Assembly: GCA_024180945.1 (NCBI GenBank)
Contig: JAKSGN010000007.1
Location: forward strand, 2,604,001 to 2,668,000
Reading direction: 5' to 3'
DNA: 64,000 bases
Source: Macrophomina tecta
Taxonomy: Eukaryota > Ascomycota > Dothideomycetes > Botryosphaeriales > Botryosphaeriaceae
A model generated the notes under the pieces. The model saw only the letters and a program-made list of their open reading frames with translations, had not been told where the DNA came from and did not search any database. This document shows positions 42,736 through 52,111 of the stretch, one piece after another. Each line of letters starts with the position of its first letter. Positions within the stretch are counted from its first letter, which is position 1. The position numbers and the translations under genes were made by a program.

Positions 42736-43339
42736 TTTGTTGGGTATTTTTGGCGGGGAATGGAGCTGCGAAAAGTGAGAGGTGAGCGAGCAGGCTTCGC
42801 AGGGCGACTCGAAGGGCGCGACAGACCTATTTAGGACGCGAGGACTCTAGGACAACGGGGGCGCGGCGTGGTGAGACGTGTGAGAGTCTTTCGATATCAG
42901 CGGACTGCGAGTGTTCTGTTTTCACACAGCCCACCCACCGTAGCGGGGCTGCCGCGGCCGATGATCGCCGACGTCAGTGGGAACGCCCGAGCGGCCGCGT
43001 CCGAAGGAGAAAATCAGCTCCCAAGGACCACCCCAACACACCTCCGAGACAGCCTCACCATCCCTCCGTGCTCGCCTGCTGGCCCGCCATTCGCCTCTTC
43101 CATTCGCTTCACGCCGCTTCTGCTCCACCCACCCTCTGATACGCCTTGGCGTTCCACCCTGCTGCCAGGCCGCCCGCCCGCTCATTCCAAGCTCCTCCAA
43201 AAGCACCGATACCGACCTGCTCTCCGCCCGTCCCATTGGACCGCACCGCAGCTCCGCCATCTCCCCATCCAATAGCCGCTTCCCAACACCGCCAGCCGCC
43301 TATCGCCCTACACAGCACCCCCTTCTCCCCGACGTGACC
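42736..43339. promoter_or_regulatory. Divergent promoter region between phosphoglycerate mutase and MED9
   Basis: 604 bp between divergent start codons. Pyrimidine-rich on the MED9 side (from about 43020). No named site recognised. The MED9 frame remains open upstream of its ATG but that sequence is Pro/Ser-rich leader-like and not conserved. Confidence 0.5.
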
Positions 43340-44023
43340 ATGGCCGCAGCAGGCACGCCCCGCCTGTCCACGTACTCCACGCCCGCGACGCCCGCCAACC
43401 GCAGCCTCTCCGTCGCCCCAACCGCCAGCAAGGCCCCCGCCGGCACCGCTGCTGCTGCCGCTGCCGCCAATGCCCTGCAACAGCAAGCGCCGCCGCCGCT
43501 CCCGCCGCCCGCGACCTTCGACATCCTGCCGCACCTACACACGCTGCTGAACCGGCTCCTGATCCAAAAACCCAGCGACGCCCAGCAGCAAGCTGGCGAT
43601 GACGGAAGCAGCAGCAGTAACAGCAAACCCAGCGACGACACAGCTGCAACCAATACCAACACCTGCAAACCTAGCACGGATGGAGCCGGTGTGGGAGCAG
43701 CATCGGGAGCAACAGGCGTGCCTCCCTTCGCCTCCTCCTCCTCCTCCGCCGCCGACCCGCCCGACTCCCAGCCGCTCGAGATCCACCAACTGGCGGCGGC
43801 ATCGAGCGCGCTGAAGGTGCGGCTGCAGCGGGCGCGCCAGGCATGCGCGCGCCTCGGCGACGTTGACCGCACCGTTGAGGAGCAGCGCGAGGAGATTGCC
43901 GAGCTGGAGGAGCGCATCGCCAAGCTGCGCGCCGTGCTTGAGGACATGGGCGTCGCGCCGGCCGCAGCGGGCGACGCGAGGATGGCCGTGGCTCCTGCTG
44001 GTGGTGGGGATGGGGCCCACTGA
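43340..44023 (+). CDS. MED9: Mediator complex subunit 9
   Basis: 227 residues, single exon, ATG at 43340 in a GACCATGG context. Residues of about 1-50 are Ala/Pro/Ser low complexity; TFDILPHLHTLLNRLL (about 60-75) is the first conserved Med9 helix. A long Ser/Asn/Thr-rich linker follows. The C-terminal helical pair LEIHQLAAASSALKVRLQRARQ and DVDRTVEEQREEIAELEERI is the Med9/Cse2 domain found in filamentous fungi. Med9 sits in the Mediator middle module and links activators to RNA polymerase II. The linker is an insertion compared with yeast Cse2 (149 residues). The assignment rests on these two blocks; other short coiled-coil Mediator subunits are less likely. Confidence 0.8.
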   Translation: MAAAGTPRLSTYSTPATPANRSLSVAPTASKAPAGTAAAAAAANALQQQAPPPLPPPATFDILPHLHTLLNRLLIQKPSDAQQQAGDDGSSSSNSKPSDDTAATNTNTCKPSTDGAGVGAASGATGVPPFASSSSSAADPPDSQPLEIHQLAAASSALKVRLQRARQACARLGDVDRTVEEQREEIAELEERIAKLRAVLEDMGVAPAAAGDARMAVAPAGGGDGAH

Positions 44024-44916
44024 GGTCGTGCGCAGGGCTCTGGGGCCGGTCTGAGAGGGCGTCTATGTACGCGGCGTGCCTCGTTCTCATGAGATATGAA
44101 TATATGAGGCTGTAGAGCATGGAGGACTACCCGGTAAGTCTCGGTCCTCCGCTCTCACATTGCCCCCCCCCCCCCGGCAATGTCTGCGCGTGGCAGAGGT
44201 CTAAGTTTGCGCGCCTTGTTAGTCCATGACAACAGTTTCGATTAGCTTGTGCTATGGGAAGTCGAAGATTTCGAAAACTACGAGGGAGCACGAGAATTCG
44301 GATTCCACGAACAACAGATACCGGAGCTAAGGGGAAAAGTCCTACGGGCCCGCTAGCAGAGATGCCAGCGCTCCAGCCTTTCCTTTTAGGACGACCAAGC
44401 TCGCCTCCAAACACTGGGAGAGCAGCGGAATGTCGTTATGCCGAAATGCGAGTGAACCGCGCCCAGCGGGTCCCAACAATTGACGAGTAGCCGTTGAATT
44501 TTATGAAGTGAGAAGACACCATCGTGCTTTGGGATCTTAGTTATGGATACTTGAGTTCGGGGTCGGCGTGGATATGCTTTACTGTACGCGCGGGAAATTA
44601 GACATGCAGGCTCTTTTCCGCGACTTTCCGGTAGTAGCACAACCGCAAAGCACAGCAAAATTTGAATTGATTTGGATTCAAAGCCTTCATTCGCAAGAAG
44701 GGGTTCGTGCCCAGGACATAAGGTGCCATTGATATTCTATTCTATTTACAACCCATTTTCCGGCTCTGGTAGCTCCTATTTAATACCATGGAAAACTTCG
44801 TGACCTCATGGTGGAAGGAAGGAGGTAAGTGGGAATGAGAAAAGAAAAACCGAAACCCCCAATCATTACCGAACTCCACTGACAATCCTCTTTTCATAGT
44901 ACAAGCAAACAATAGT
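44024..44916. other. Convergent spacer between MED9 and pyruvate decarboxylase
   Basis: About 890 bp. Contains a hairpin with a C-tract loop at 44157-44183. Otherwise no gene or repeat recognised. Confidence 0.5.
44157..44183. repeat. C13 tract inside an 8-bp inverted repeat
   Basis: ACATTGCC and GGCAATGT are exact reverse complements that enclose the C tract (13 consecutive C, 44163-44175). The tract could form a G-quadruplex or i-motif at the top of a hairpin. Lies about 135 bp past the MED9 stop. Confidence 0.8.
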
Positions 44917-46794
44917 TTAACCCTCAAGGTTGCGCTTGGCAGCAGCCTCAGCCGTCAGCATCAATGCTGCAGGAGCATCATCGCGAGGCATGTAAAGCTC
45001 GACAAACCGGAGCTTCTTGCTCGTGTTGAAGCTCTCCTCAGCAAACAACTTGTTGAGCTCCTCCTTGGTCTTCACCTGGTAGGTGTCGAACTGCTCCGGC
45101 TTGCCACCGAAGGCAGCAGGGAGGTCCTTGTAGTTCCAGTTCTGGATGTCGTTGTAGACGGCATCCCAGCCGTGGATGCAACGCTCAATGGTGTAGCCGT
45201 CGTTGCAGATGACGAAGATGATGGGGTTGAGGTTCTTGCGGATCATCGTGCTGACTTCCTGAGCGGTCAACTGGAAGGAACCGTCGCCAGTGAAGAGAAT
45301 GGTGCGCTCGCGACCAAGCTCCTTAGCGGCGAGGGCGGCACCCTGAAGACAGCCAGTGGCGTAACCAATGGAGCCCCAGAGGACCTGAGAGATGGCAGTG
45401 ACACCCTTGGGGAAGCGAGTCTCCCAGATACCGAAGTTAGCAGTACCGGTCTCGGTGATGACGATATCGTTCTCACGCAGCCACTGGCCGACACGAGGCC
45501 AGAGCCAGGCCTGGGTGATGGTAGGGTCGGAAGACTCAGCGAGCTCCTTGGGGACGGTGTTGTTGGGGACGGGCCCGCTCTCAATGTTGAGCTTGCCCAG
45601 CTTGGCGGTGACCTTGGTGAGAACACCGTTCATGCGAACACCAGGGTATTCCGAGTACTTGACGGTGACGCCATAGCTGTGCAGATCAATGGTGTTAAGT
45701 TGGGAAGTCCTGTAGGTGAAGCCGGCGGTGTTGAAGTCAGACTTGACAGCACCGATGCTGATGATGAGATCGGCAGACTCGACGCGCTCACGGACACCGG
45801 CGTTGGAGCCATCGCCAGCATACACACCACCGTAGTTGGGCAGGGTCTCGTCGACAGCGCTCTTGCCCATGGGAGCAACGAAAGTGGGAATGCCGGTCTT
45901 CTTGATAAACTCGTCGGTCTCCTTCAGAGCCCTGTGCCTGATTGCGCAAGCATCAACGAGGATGACGGGATTCTTCGCAGCGTGGAGGTACTTGAGGACA
46001 ACATCGACAACGTAGTCTTCCTTCTCCCCGTGGTTGGGAGAGAACTCGAGGTTCAGCGGAGTCTTCAACCTCTCGCCCTCAATCTTCTTGCCGACCATAT
46101 CGGAAGGCAAAGCAATGTAGACGGGACGCGAGAGGACGTAGCACTTCTTGATGGCATCATCGATCAGGGTCGCAGCCTCATGGGGGTCGTTGAGCATTGA
46201 CACGGCGCAAGAGACCTTGCGGCTCATGTCGGCGAAGGAGTTGAAGTCGCCATTGCCCAGGGTATGGTGGAGCAGGAGGTTGTTCTTCTGAGCGGCAGTG
46301 GTGGGGTAGCCGACGATGTGGACGACGGGAACATATTCCGAGTAGGCACCAGCAATGGCATTGATGGCAGACAGCTCACCAACACCGAAGGTGGTGATGA
46401 TGGCAGAGATGCCCTTGATCCTGGCGTAGCCGTCAGCGGCGTACCCTGCAGTGGAAAAGTTAGCGGCGGGGTTCCGAAGCATCCGATTAGTGAGGGGCAG
46501 CTCGCAACCCACCGGCATTGAGCTCGTTGACGTTGCCAACCCAGTCGAGGCCGCACTTGGGCAGATAGTCGAGGGCGACCAGATTGTAGTCACCGGGCAG
46601 GCCGTGCACAGAGCGGACGCCGACTTGGTGCAGACGGCGGAAGAGGTACTGTTGTGGCTGGTGAGCTAGCCGCGCGGGGAGCTTGGGGCAGGGAGAGAAC
46701 CAACCTCCGCCACGTCCATGGGCTGCTTGAGCTCGCGGGTGCGGATGTCCGGGGTGCTCACGCCGGAGGGCAGGGGAGTGGTGGCGCCGCTCAT
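44917..46794 (-). CDS. Pyruvate decarboxylase
   Basis: Exons: 46705-46794, 46513-46648, 44917-46445; 584 residues, start [16 protein letters not shown]. The enzyme converts pyruvate to acetaldehyde and CO2 with thiamine diphosphate and Mg2+, the committed step to ethanol. Landmarks: [15 protein letters not shown], catalytic Glu72 in [16 protein letters not shown] (interrupted by intron 2), [11 protein letters not shown] with the active-site HH pair, [13 protein letters not shown], and the cofactor motif GDGSFQ (462) to ND (490-491) in [10 protein letters not shown]. The C-terminal [11 protein letters not shown] tail is usual in fungal Pdc. Indolepyruvate decarboxylases share the fold, but the HH pair and close fungal PDC sequence favour pyruvate. 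Divergent from the small Cys-rich gene at 47561. Confidence 0.96.
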
Positions 46795-47560
46795 GATGAA
46801 GGCAATGGATGGCAGTTGGTGTGAGAAGGTGCTGTTTGGTGGTGGGCAGCAGCAGTCGGGGCGGCCGCAGCCTTTTGTACGAGCTGACTGCCAGGGTCCG
46901 CGATGACGAAATGGATGGGCGAGCAGGCGCGTCGGCGACTGGCACGGTGGCCATCACTCGACATGGCATGAGCTGGGCCAGCTTGACACGACGCACTGCT
47001 ATTCCTGCGCGCGCAACCGTCGGCGCGGTGGGGCGCAGATAGGCCGGAGCTCTGGGCCAGGAGAACAGGCTGGCCGGCATCGGCTGATCTCGCGCGAGCT
47101 GCCGTCGAAGGCGCGCCGGGCCTTGTCGGGAGATCTCGCGACGCCGCTGCCGTAGGGCTGAGCGCCTCCTTAATCGGGCCACTTGTGTGCCATCTCACCA
47201 CCTGCTGTCTCAAATTTTCCCTCGAGCGGGACCTGCGAATATCCCGCAGCCTGCGTGGTTCGCGTCTCACGCGCAGTGCTCCCGAACACCGTGCGCGATA
47301 AGCTCCTCCTTCACCACCATGCACTGGGCGCGTCGTCCGCCGGATGGTGGCAGCTGCCGTGCCGCTATCGCTAGCTCACGATGCTGTCGCAGCGTGCGCC
47401 GGCCAAGCCGCCAATCTTGACGTCAACAGTAGAGCTGCCCAACCGCCACGCGTCTGTCATCGCCGTCGAACCTTCTGCCATCAACATCGATGCCCCTGTC
47501 ATCCGTGTTGGACGTGAGCTCTACAGATTCCGAGTTGTTCTCTAGATTGCTGCACCGACG
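46795..47560. promoter_or_regulatory. Divergent promoter region between pyruvate decarboxylase and the 47.6-kb gene
   Basis: 766 bp between divergent start codons, GC-rich throughout. Overlapping long shadow frames on the minus strand (46487-47324) are continuations of PDC exon reading and have no conserved content. No specific site named. Confidence 0.5.
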
Positions 47561-48004
47561 ATGGCCACCGAGACACCGCCTGCCCCGAGCTCCCACAGCA
47601 AACCGTGCTCGCACTGCGGCGCGCTCCGAGACGTTCTGGTCCGCTGCCAGATCGACGAAACGCGCGCCTGGGTCTTTGTCTGTCCCGGCAAATGCTGGCG
47701 CGAGCTGAGCGGCAGCCAGATTGACGGCGACGAGGAGCATCCATTCTATCGTTACGGCGGCATGTGGAAGAACAAGCACGATGCGGCCAGCGCCAAGAAG
47801 AAAAAGAAGGTCCGAAATTATCAACACCCGCAGGAGTGGCGCCCGGAAGATGGTAAAGGCAGAAAATATACGCGTAACGACCGTGTTTCATGGAACGGCA
47901 AGATCTGGACTTGTAGAAAGACCCATTTCGCTGGCGAAGCCAACCGCAGTCCGGATCATGCGTTTGGCTTTTGGAAAGAGGAAGGGCCTGTCAACGCCGA
48001 GTAA
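47561..48004 (+). CDS. Small Cys-rich protein of unknown function
   Basis: 147 residues, single exon, start MATETPPAPSS. The N-terminal module PCSHCGALRDVLVRCQIDETRAWVFVCPGKCW has CxxC (16/19) and CxxxC (41/45) pairs, suggesting a bound zinc. A basic KKKKK stretch follows at about 79-83. The C-terminal part, RKYTRNDRVSWNGKIWTCRKTHFAGE, then a WKEE ending, resembles short Trp-rich chitin-binding-like repeats (the CBM5/12 pattern VSYNGKxWxCxxxH), but no signal peptide is present, so it is probably intracellular. I recall comparable proteins in filamentous fungi annotated as hypothetical. The function is unknown. Confidence 0.75.
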   Translation: MATETPPAPSSHSKPCSHCGALRDVLVRCQIDETRAWVFVCPGKCWRELSGSQIDGDEEHPFYRYGGMWKNKHDAASAKKKKKVRNYQHPQEWRPEDGKGRKYTRNDRVSWNGKIWTCRKTHFAGEANRSPDHAFGFWKEEGPVNAE

Positions 48005-48845
48005 GGAGGAGCATCATCACGGATTTTGAGCAAAGCATTTGAACCTCTGAGTGCTGACCGACGCAAGGTGCAACTGCTCGCCCCCGAGGTCCTCCGAGTT
48101 TCGTTGCTTTCGGCCCGCTGCAATTATTCACGGCCATTTTGTCCCTTCTTGTACTTATTCTATCCCGTCAGCCGTCTGTAGCCGAATGGGCTTACCTGAT
48201 ATGTGTTTCGGATGCGGGTGGAGGCAACTTCCTGCGCCACAGCGGCCCGAACTTTGACGAGGCGGGATCTGCTGCGAGAACGGAGCGCCATTCCGGAAAG
48301 GGCTTTCCTGTCAGGTCCAAACAAGCTTCAGCGTTGGCTTTTCGGGTATCTTGGCGATCTTCCTGATCTTCGACCCTGGTGCCGGCGTCGTCAGGCCATG
48401 TGATGTGAATATTCCATGAGAGGATGGAGACACATTTTTGAATATTGCTTGTACTCGTCCACAAATCGCTTTCGATATTCCCAAGTGCTTTGACTTCACT
48501 GACGACTTGGACTTATCGGTATCTTGTGTTTCATGAACGCAACTACGAAGAGCACAACGAATGCTACTTACGTGAATATGTACCCCAAGCCGCAGGAAAT
48601 GAGTAATGGCTTACCCATTTTGTAGCGGTAGGGTGTATTCCGCTGGTTGATTATATGCATAATAGTGAGCAGAAGGAGATGTATGTAGCGTTCTCGCTCA
48701 CTGTCTGAGTGGAGTCTCATGATCGTCACGAGATCTCTGGTGAGGCGTGCCCCTTCTACTAGCTTCCGAATACTCGCGACCATTACAGTCCTAAGAAATA
48801 AGTAACCTGCACAGAAAATAATTCTCGGGAATTAAGCATACCCGC

Positions 48846-48901
48846 TTGGGATTGAAGTCATCGGCGTGCTTACGGCATGCTCACACACCGATTCAATCCA
48901 A
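48846..48901. repeat. Hairpin, possible diverged member of the fold-back family
   Basis: TTGGGATTGAA at 48846-48856 and TTCAATCCAA at 48892-48901 pair with one bulge; the inner TCGGCGTG pairs with CACACCGA. The shared GGGATTGAAG core recalls the arm of the fold-back family, but the rest is diverged. Confidence 0.4.
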
Positions 48902-49037
48902 TAGTCTCTCAACACGTCCAAAACCTCAACAATTAGCAATCAGTGGCTCAGATTGTACAATAAATAAAGCCAGAGAATGCTCGAATAGCTCATCAGCGAT
49001 TCGTTTGCACTCTGTACCATGACCACTCAAGCCTACT

Positions 49038-50170
49038 TGTTATCATGATTACAAATCCTTTGAGCAATGACGAAGCGCCGGATGGCCAGGAGGCGATATC
49101 TACTTACGACTGAGCAGCAACTTAAGGCTGCCTTGAAGTAGGAGTAGGAGAAACTAATCGTGCAAGACAACGAGGCCTGTATTATGAACTAGCAGGAACG
49201 TGGTGGGAGACAAGGATGAAAGGAAGTGGATCTGCTGAATCTGAATGATGATATATTCTTATTGATCTACTCAGTAGCTAGCTAGCTGCCTTAGCCGTCT
49301 GGCAGCGAGACTACCGGATTAGTATCGGGGTAGTCACCTGACAATCTCCCCCCCCCCCCCCCCCCGGCGGGGGGAACTACCAAAGGGAAATCTAGGTCCT
49401 ATACAGAAGAAAACCAAAGAAACCGAATAAAAAGGGATAACCCCGTAGCTAATCGTCTGTCCGTGTGATTGAAAACCTTTGTCTCGCCCACCTAAAAGAA
49501 AAGTTGTTCAATCTGGTGGCGAAAAGAAAAGAAAGGAAAGGAAAGGGAAGGCAAAGTAAGAAACCCTCCCTTTACCATATCCTTCCTACCGAATCGCAAG
49601 AAGGGGCCCTGGGAGGTAATTTCCACACTAGCTCTCATTTTTGTGTGGCCTTTTTTTTTTTTTTTTTTTTAATTCGCCATGAAGGCTGTAGTAGTTCTCT
49701 ACTGCCTTACGGTTTTACCTCCATCTCGGGTAGGTTGGCAGCTCGTTCAGTCTAGATAGGAGGCAATGCCAGGATTGTAGCGTCGATTCTGCTAGATTCT
49801 CTATTCCTCGGGGGATTCCAGGCCAGGTCGAATAGTCTGGGAGGCCAATGCCGGCTCGGTTGGTGGCCGAATATCTTGAACGGCCGCTTCCTTTGGAATG
49901 CTCGAATGGACTGGGACATCTGTTGGTTGCTCCGGGTTCTGCTGTCAAGTTGAAAACCGGCTTGCTCGACAAGCTGTTCATGCAGTGGACGGTCGACTTG
50001 GCTGCTGGCCTGATCATCCTGGAAGGCTGAACCATTTTGCAAGGTTTCGTAATTTGAGATGGCTGGCTCGTCTGCAAAAGCGAACGCTGTGTCGTCCGGG
50101 AAAGCTGGCTCTTCTGGTATGGCTGGGTTAGTTAAATTGTGTCACTTGGCGGAACGGCTCCTGGCCGTAA
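49038..50170 (-). mobile_element. Copia-type LTR retrotransposon remnant (3' LTR with polypurine tract)
   Basis: On the minus strand a G18 tract followed by AGAT leads directly into TGTCAGGTGACTACC; GGGGGAGATTG-type junctions of this kind are the classical polypurine tract plus 3' LTR start of Ty1/copia elements. A plausible LTR end, ATAACA, lies at 49038, giving a 306-bp LTR of TGT...ACA form with an AATAAG stretch inside. Upstream in element sense (49752-50150) an open frame reads as a Gln/Ser/acidic-rich linker (contains ADEPAISNYETLQNGSAF and HEQLVEQAGFQ) like that between copia integrase and reverse transcriptase. Reverse transcriptase and RNase H are missing, so the copy is internally deleted and dead. 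The LTR length is my estimate. Confidence 0.45.
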
Positions 50171-50289
50171 TGCAGGCGAAGGGTGGCCCGACTAGATACT
50201 AGCTAGTGAAATATTAATTTGAATCTCCTACTGCTTATCTTAAATCTATGAGAATTCTAAGATATTTAATTCACATTTGGCGAGGAAAC

Positions 50290-50355
50290 GGGACTTGAAG
50301 AGGACTGGGGTCGGGGTTTGATAATATTCACGTCCGGAAGACCCCTTCAACTTCC
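50290..50355. repeat. Fold-back repeat family, copy G
   Basis: Left arm 50290-50312 (GGGACTTGAAGAGGAC...) and right arm 50329-50355, which reads GGAAGTTGAAGGGGTC and then TTCCGGACGTG on the minus strand. Lies about 165 bp past the stop of the dioxygenase gene. Confidence 0.55.
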
Positions 50356-50518
50356 TGTATTAAAGACCAAATACTGGTGCTAATGACCGTTGCCAATTTT
50401 AGGACCGTGAGTCGTAGCAAGGGGACTGCATAGTGTAGTCTAGGTACTTGCGCCAGCTACCCCATCAAACCCTACCACGAACAGTTCAGACCCTCGAGAG
50501 TGTTTTGGGGGTTGAAAC

Positions 50519-51519
50519 TCATGGTAGCCCTGCCCTGAACTCTGTCTCGTTCAATCCTGTAGCCTGCGAGCTGGTATCATGGACAGTCGCCCTCCGCATA
50601 TCCCGCGCATACTTTCCCTCATAGTCACCTGGAGTTGCTCTGTGCATAACACAGGTATTATCCCAAATAACCAGATCACCTTCATTTTCCCATTCGACCC
50701 TCAGCACGTACCTTGGCTTCTTAGCATGCTCGTACAGTTGTTCCACAAGCTTGTCCGATTCCTCTCTCTCCAGCCCCTCAATGTGATGCAAGTGGCTCGC
50801 AACATACAAATTCCAGCGTCCGCTAGGCTCATGCTTCTGGACCAGCCTGTGCCTGCTCATCGGGTAATCCTCCGGGTCGACATCGCCCATGAAGTCCGGC
50901 ACCGCTTTTTTCCGACTGTGGATGAGTGAATGGCAGCCCACGTAATCCTTCTCGATCAAATCTTCCTTCTGCTGTTCAGGCAGGTCCTGAAACGCGGCAC
51001 GAGTGTCGGCGAACTCGGTAGCCCCTCCTGTTCCCGGCGGCGGCAACTGAGCTGCCCGCAACAGAGAATATCCAGCGCGGCGGGAATTGAAGCTGGAGTC
51101 GACGTGGAAATTTTCATTGCCTTTGTTGGCAGTCCAACGGTGTGAGGTTAAGGGGGCAACCTCGCCGTCGGCAGTCAGGTTGGACACGTCGAAGAGCAGT
51201 TCTGTGGACAGCCGGTGCTTCTTCCCTTTTATGGAGTACGGGCTGACATCGTCGAGGGGACCGAACATTTGGGAGAACGCTATGTGACTGTCATCGTCGA
51301 GGCCTGTCTTGCGAAGGACGAGGACACCATACTGGTAACATCGTAAGCAGTTAGATGTTGACGAAGTGTTCATAAATTTTCCATTACCTTGGTGATTGCG
51401 GCAAGGATTTCTGGAAAAACAGCCTTGAGAGCCTCAGGACGAGAGAAGTCAACTCCACGGACCTCCGCGCCGAAGGTCGGATGAAGTTCGATGATCTCCA
51501 AAGACTCTTTGTGAGGCAT
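50519..51519 (-). CDS. TauD/TfdA-family Fe(II)/2-oxoglutarate dioxygenase
   Basis: Exons: 51388-51519 and 50519-51331; 314 residues, start MPHKESLEIIELHP. The Fe(II) triad is present: HVD at residues 120-122 (GNENFHVDSSF) and a distal His near 281 in TCVMHRATPG, followed by the 2-oxoglutarate-binding Arg in YARDMRRATVH. FGAEVRGVDFSRP at the N-terminus and GVLVLRKTGLDDD are typical for TfdA/TauD relatives. Such enzymes cleave sulfonates, aryloxyalkanoates or related acids by hydroxylation; the substrate cannot be read from sequence. Length fits. It stands alone without a transporter or sulfatase beside it. A TATA box lies about 60 bp upstream. Confidence 0.88.
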
Positions 51520-52111
51520 TTCCGCGGACGTTAGCTTAAGAGATTACTGTAGACTTGAAGAGAGACGGAAAGAAGCTCTATATATGCCCTGAGCTGGAGG
51601 GGATCAAAAGCCGATAGGCAGCAGTGTTGCCCTCGCGAATAGGTCAATTCACGGGTATGACGGCACTTCGTCCTGGCGTAGAGAACGAGGCAGACGCCGA
51701 GAGACTGCTCCCGTCATATGTGGGGAAGCGATAACGAGCACGTAGCGCCCCAGCACTGGTCGATCCCTCCGGCATCATTGGCTGCGGCCTTAGCGGGGAT
51801 AGATCACCAGCTGGGGTTCACCTCTGAGAACTTCCCACATCTACATTCCTTAGCAACCTTCTCCGCAATCCCTCCTTCGCTGGCCGCTCCGACACGCTAC
51901 CCCGCAAAAAGGCCGACCTCCACACGTCGCACGTCTGATGCTGCACGCCAGCATCCTCAAAAGCTGACCTCACAAGCCCCTCCACGCGCCTCTTCAGTCG
52001 CCGACGCCCGCCACCCGCCGCCGCACCGCACAAAGACCACCTTTTCCGCTGCATGCGGTTGCCGACCGACCGTCCCCACAGAAAGCTGCAGCAGTGTACG
52101 AGTGGTAGACG
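51520..52111. promoter_or_regulatory. Divergent promoter region between dioxygenase and WSS1
   Basis: 592 bp between divergent start codons; the dioxygenase TATA box is listed separately. No further site named. Confidence 0.5.
51578..51586 (-). promoter_or_regulatory. TATA box of the dioxygenase gene
   Basis: CATATATAG on the minus strand, about 60 bp before the start codon at 51519. Position and sequence fit a core promoter, suggesting a regulated rather than constitutive gene. Confidence 0.45.

Larger units (their letters stand above)
48005..50518. other. Intergenic with repeat and retroelement remnants
   Basis: About 2.5 kb. No intact gene. Contains a hairpin possibly related to the fold-back family (48846-48901), the Copia-type remnant (49038-50170) with a C18 tract, a T-run at about 49650-49670, and fold-back copy G (50290-50355). 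Confidence 0.5.

Noticed and set aside
45172..46200. 342-residue open frame opposite pyruvate decarboxylase
   Set aside because: Antisense shadow of a highly codon-biased gene.
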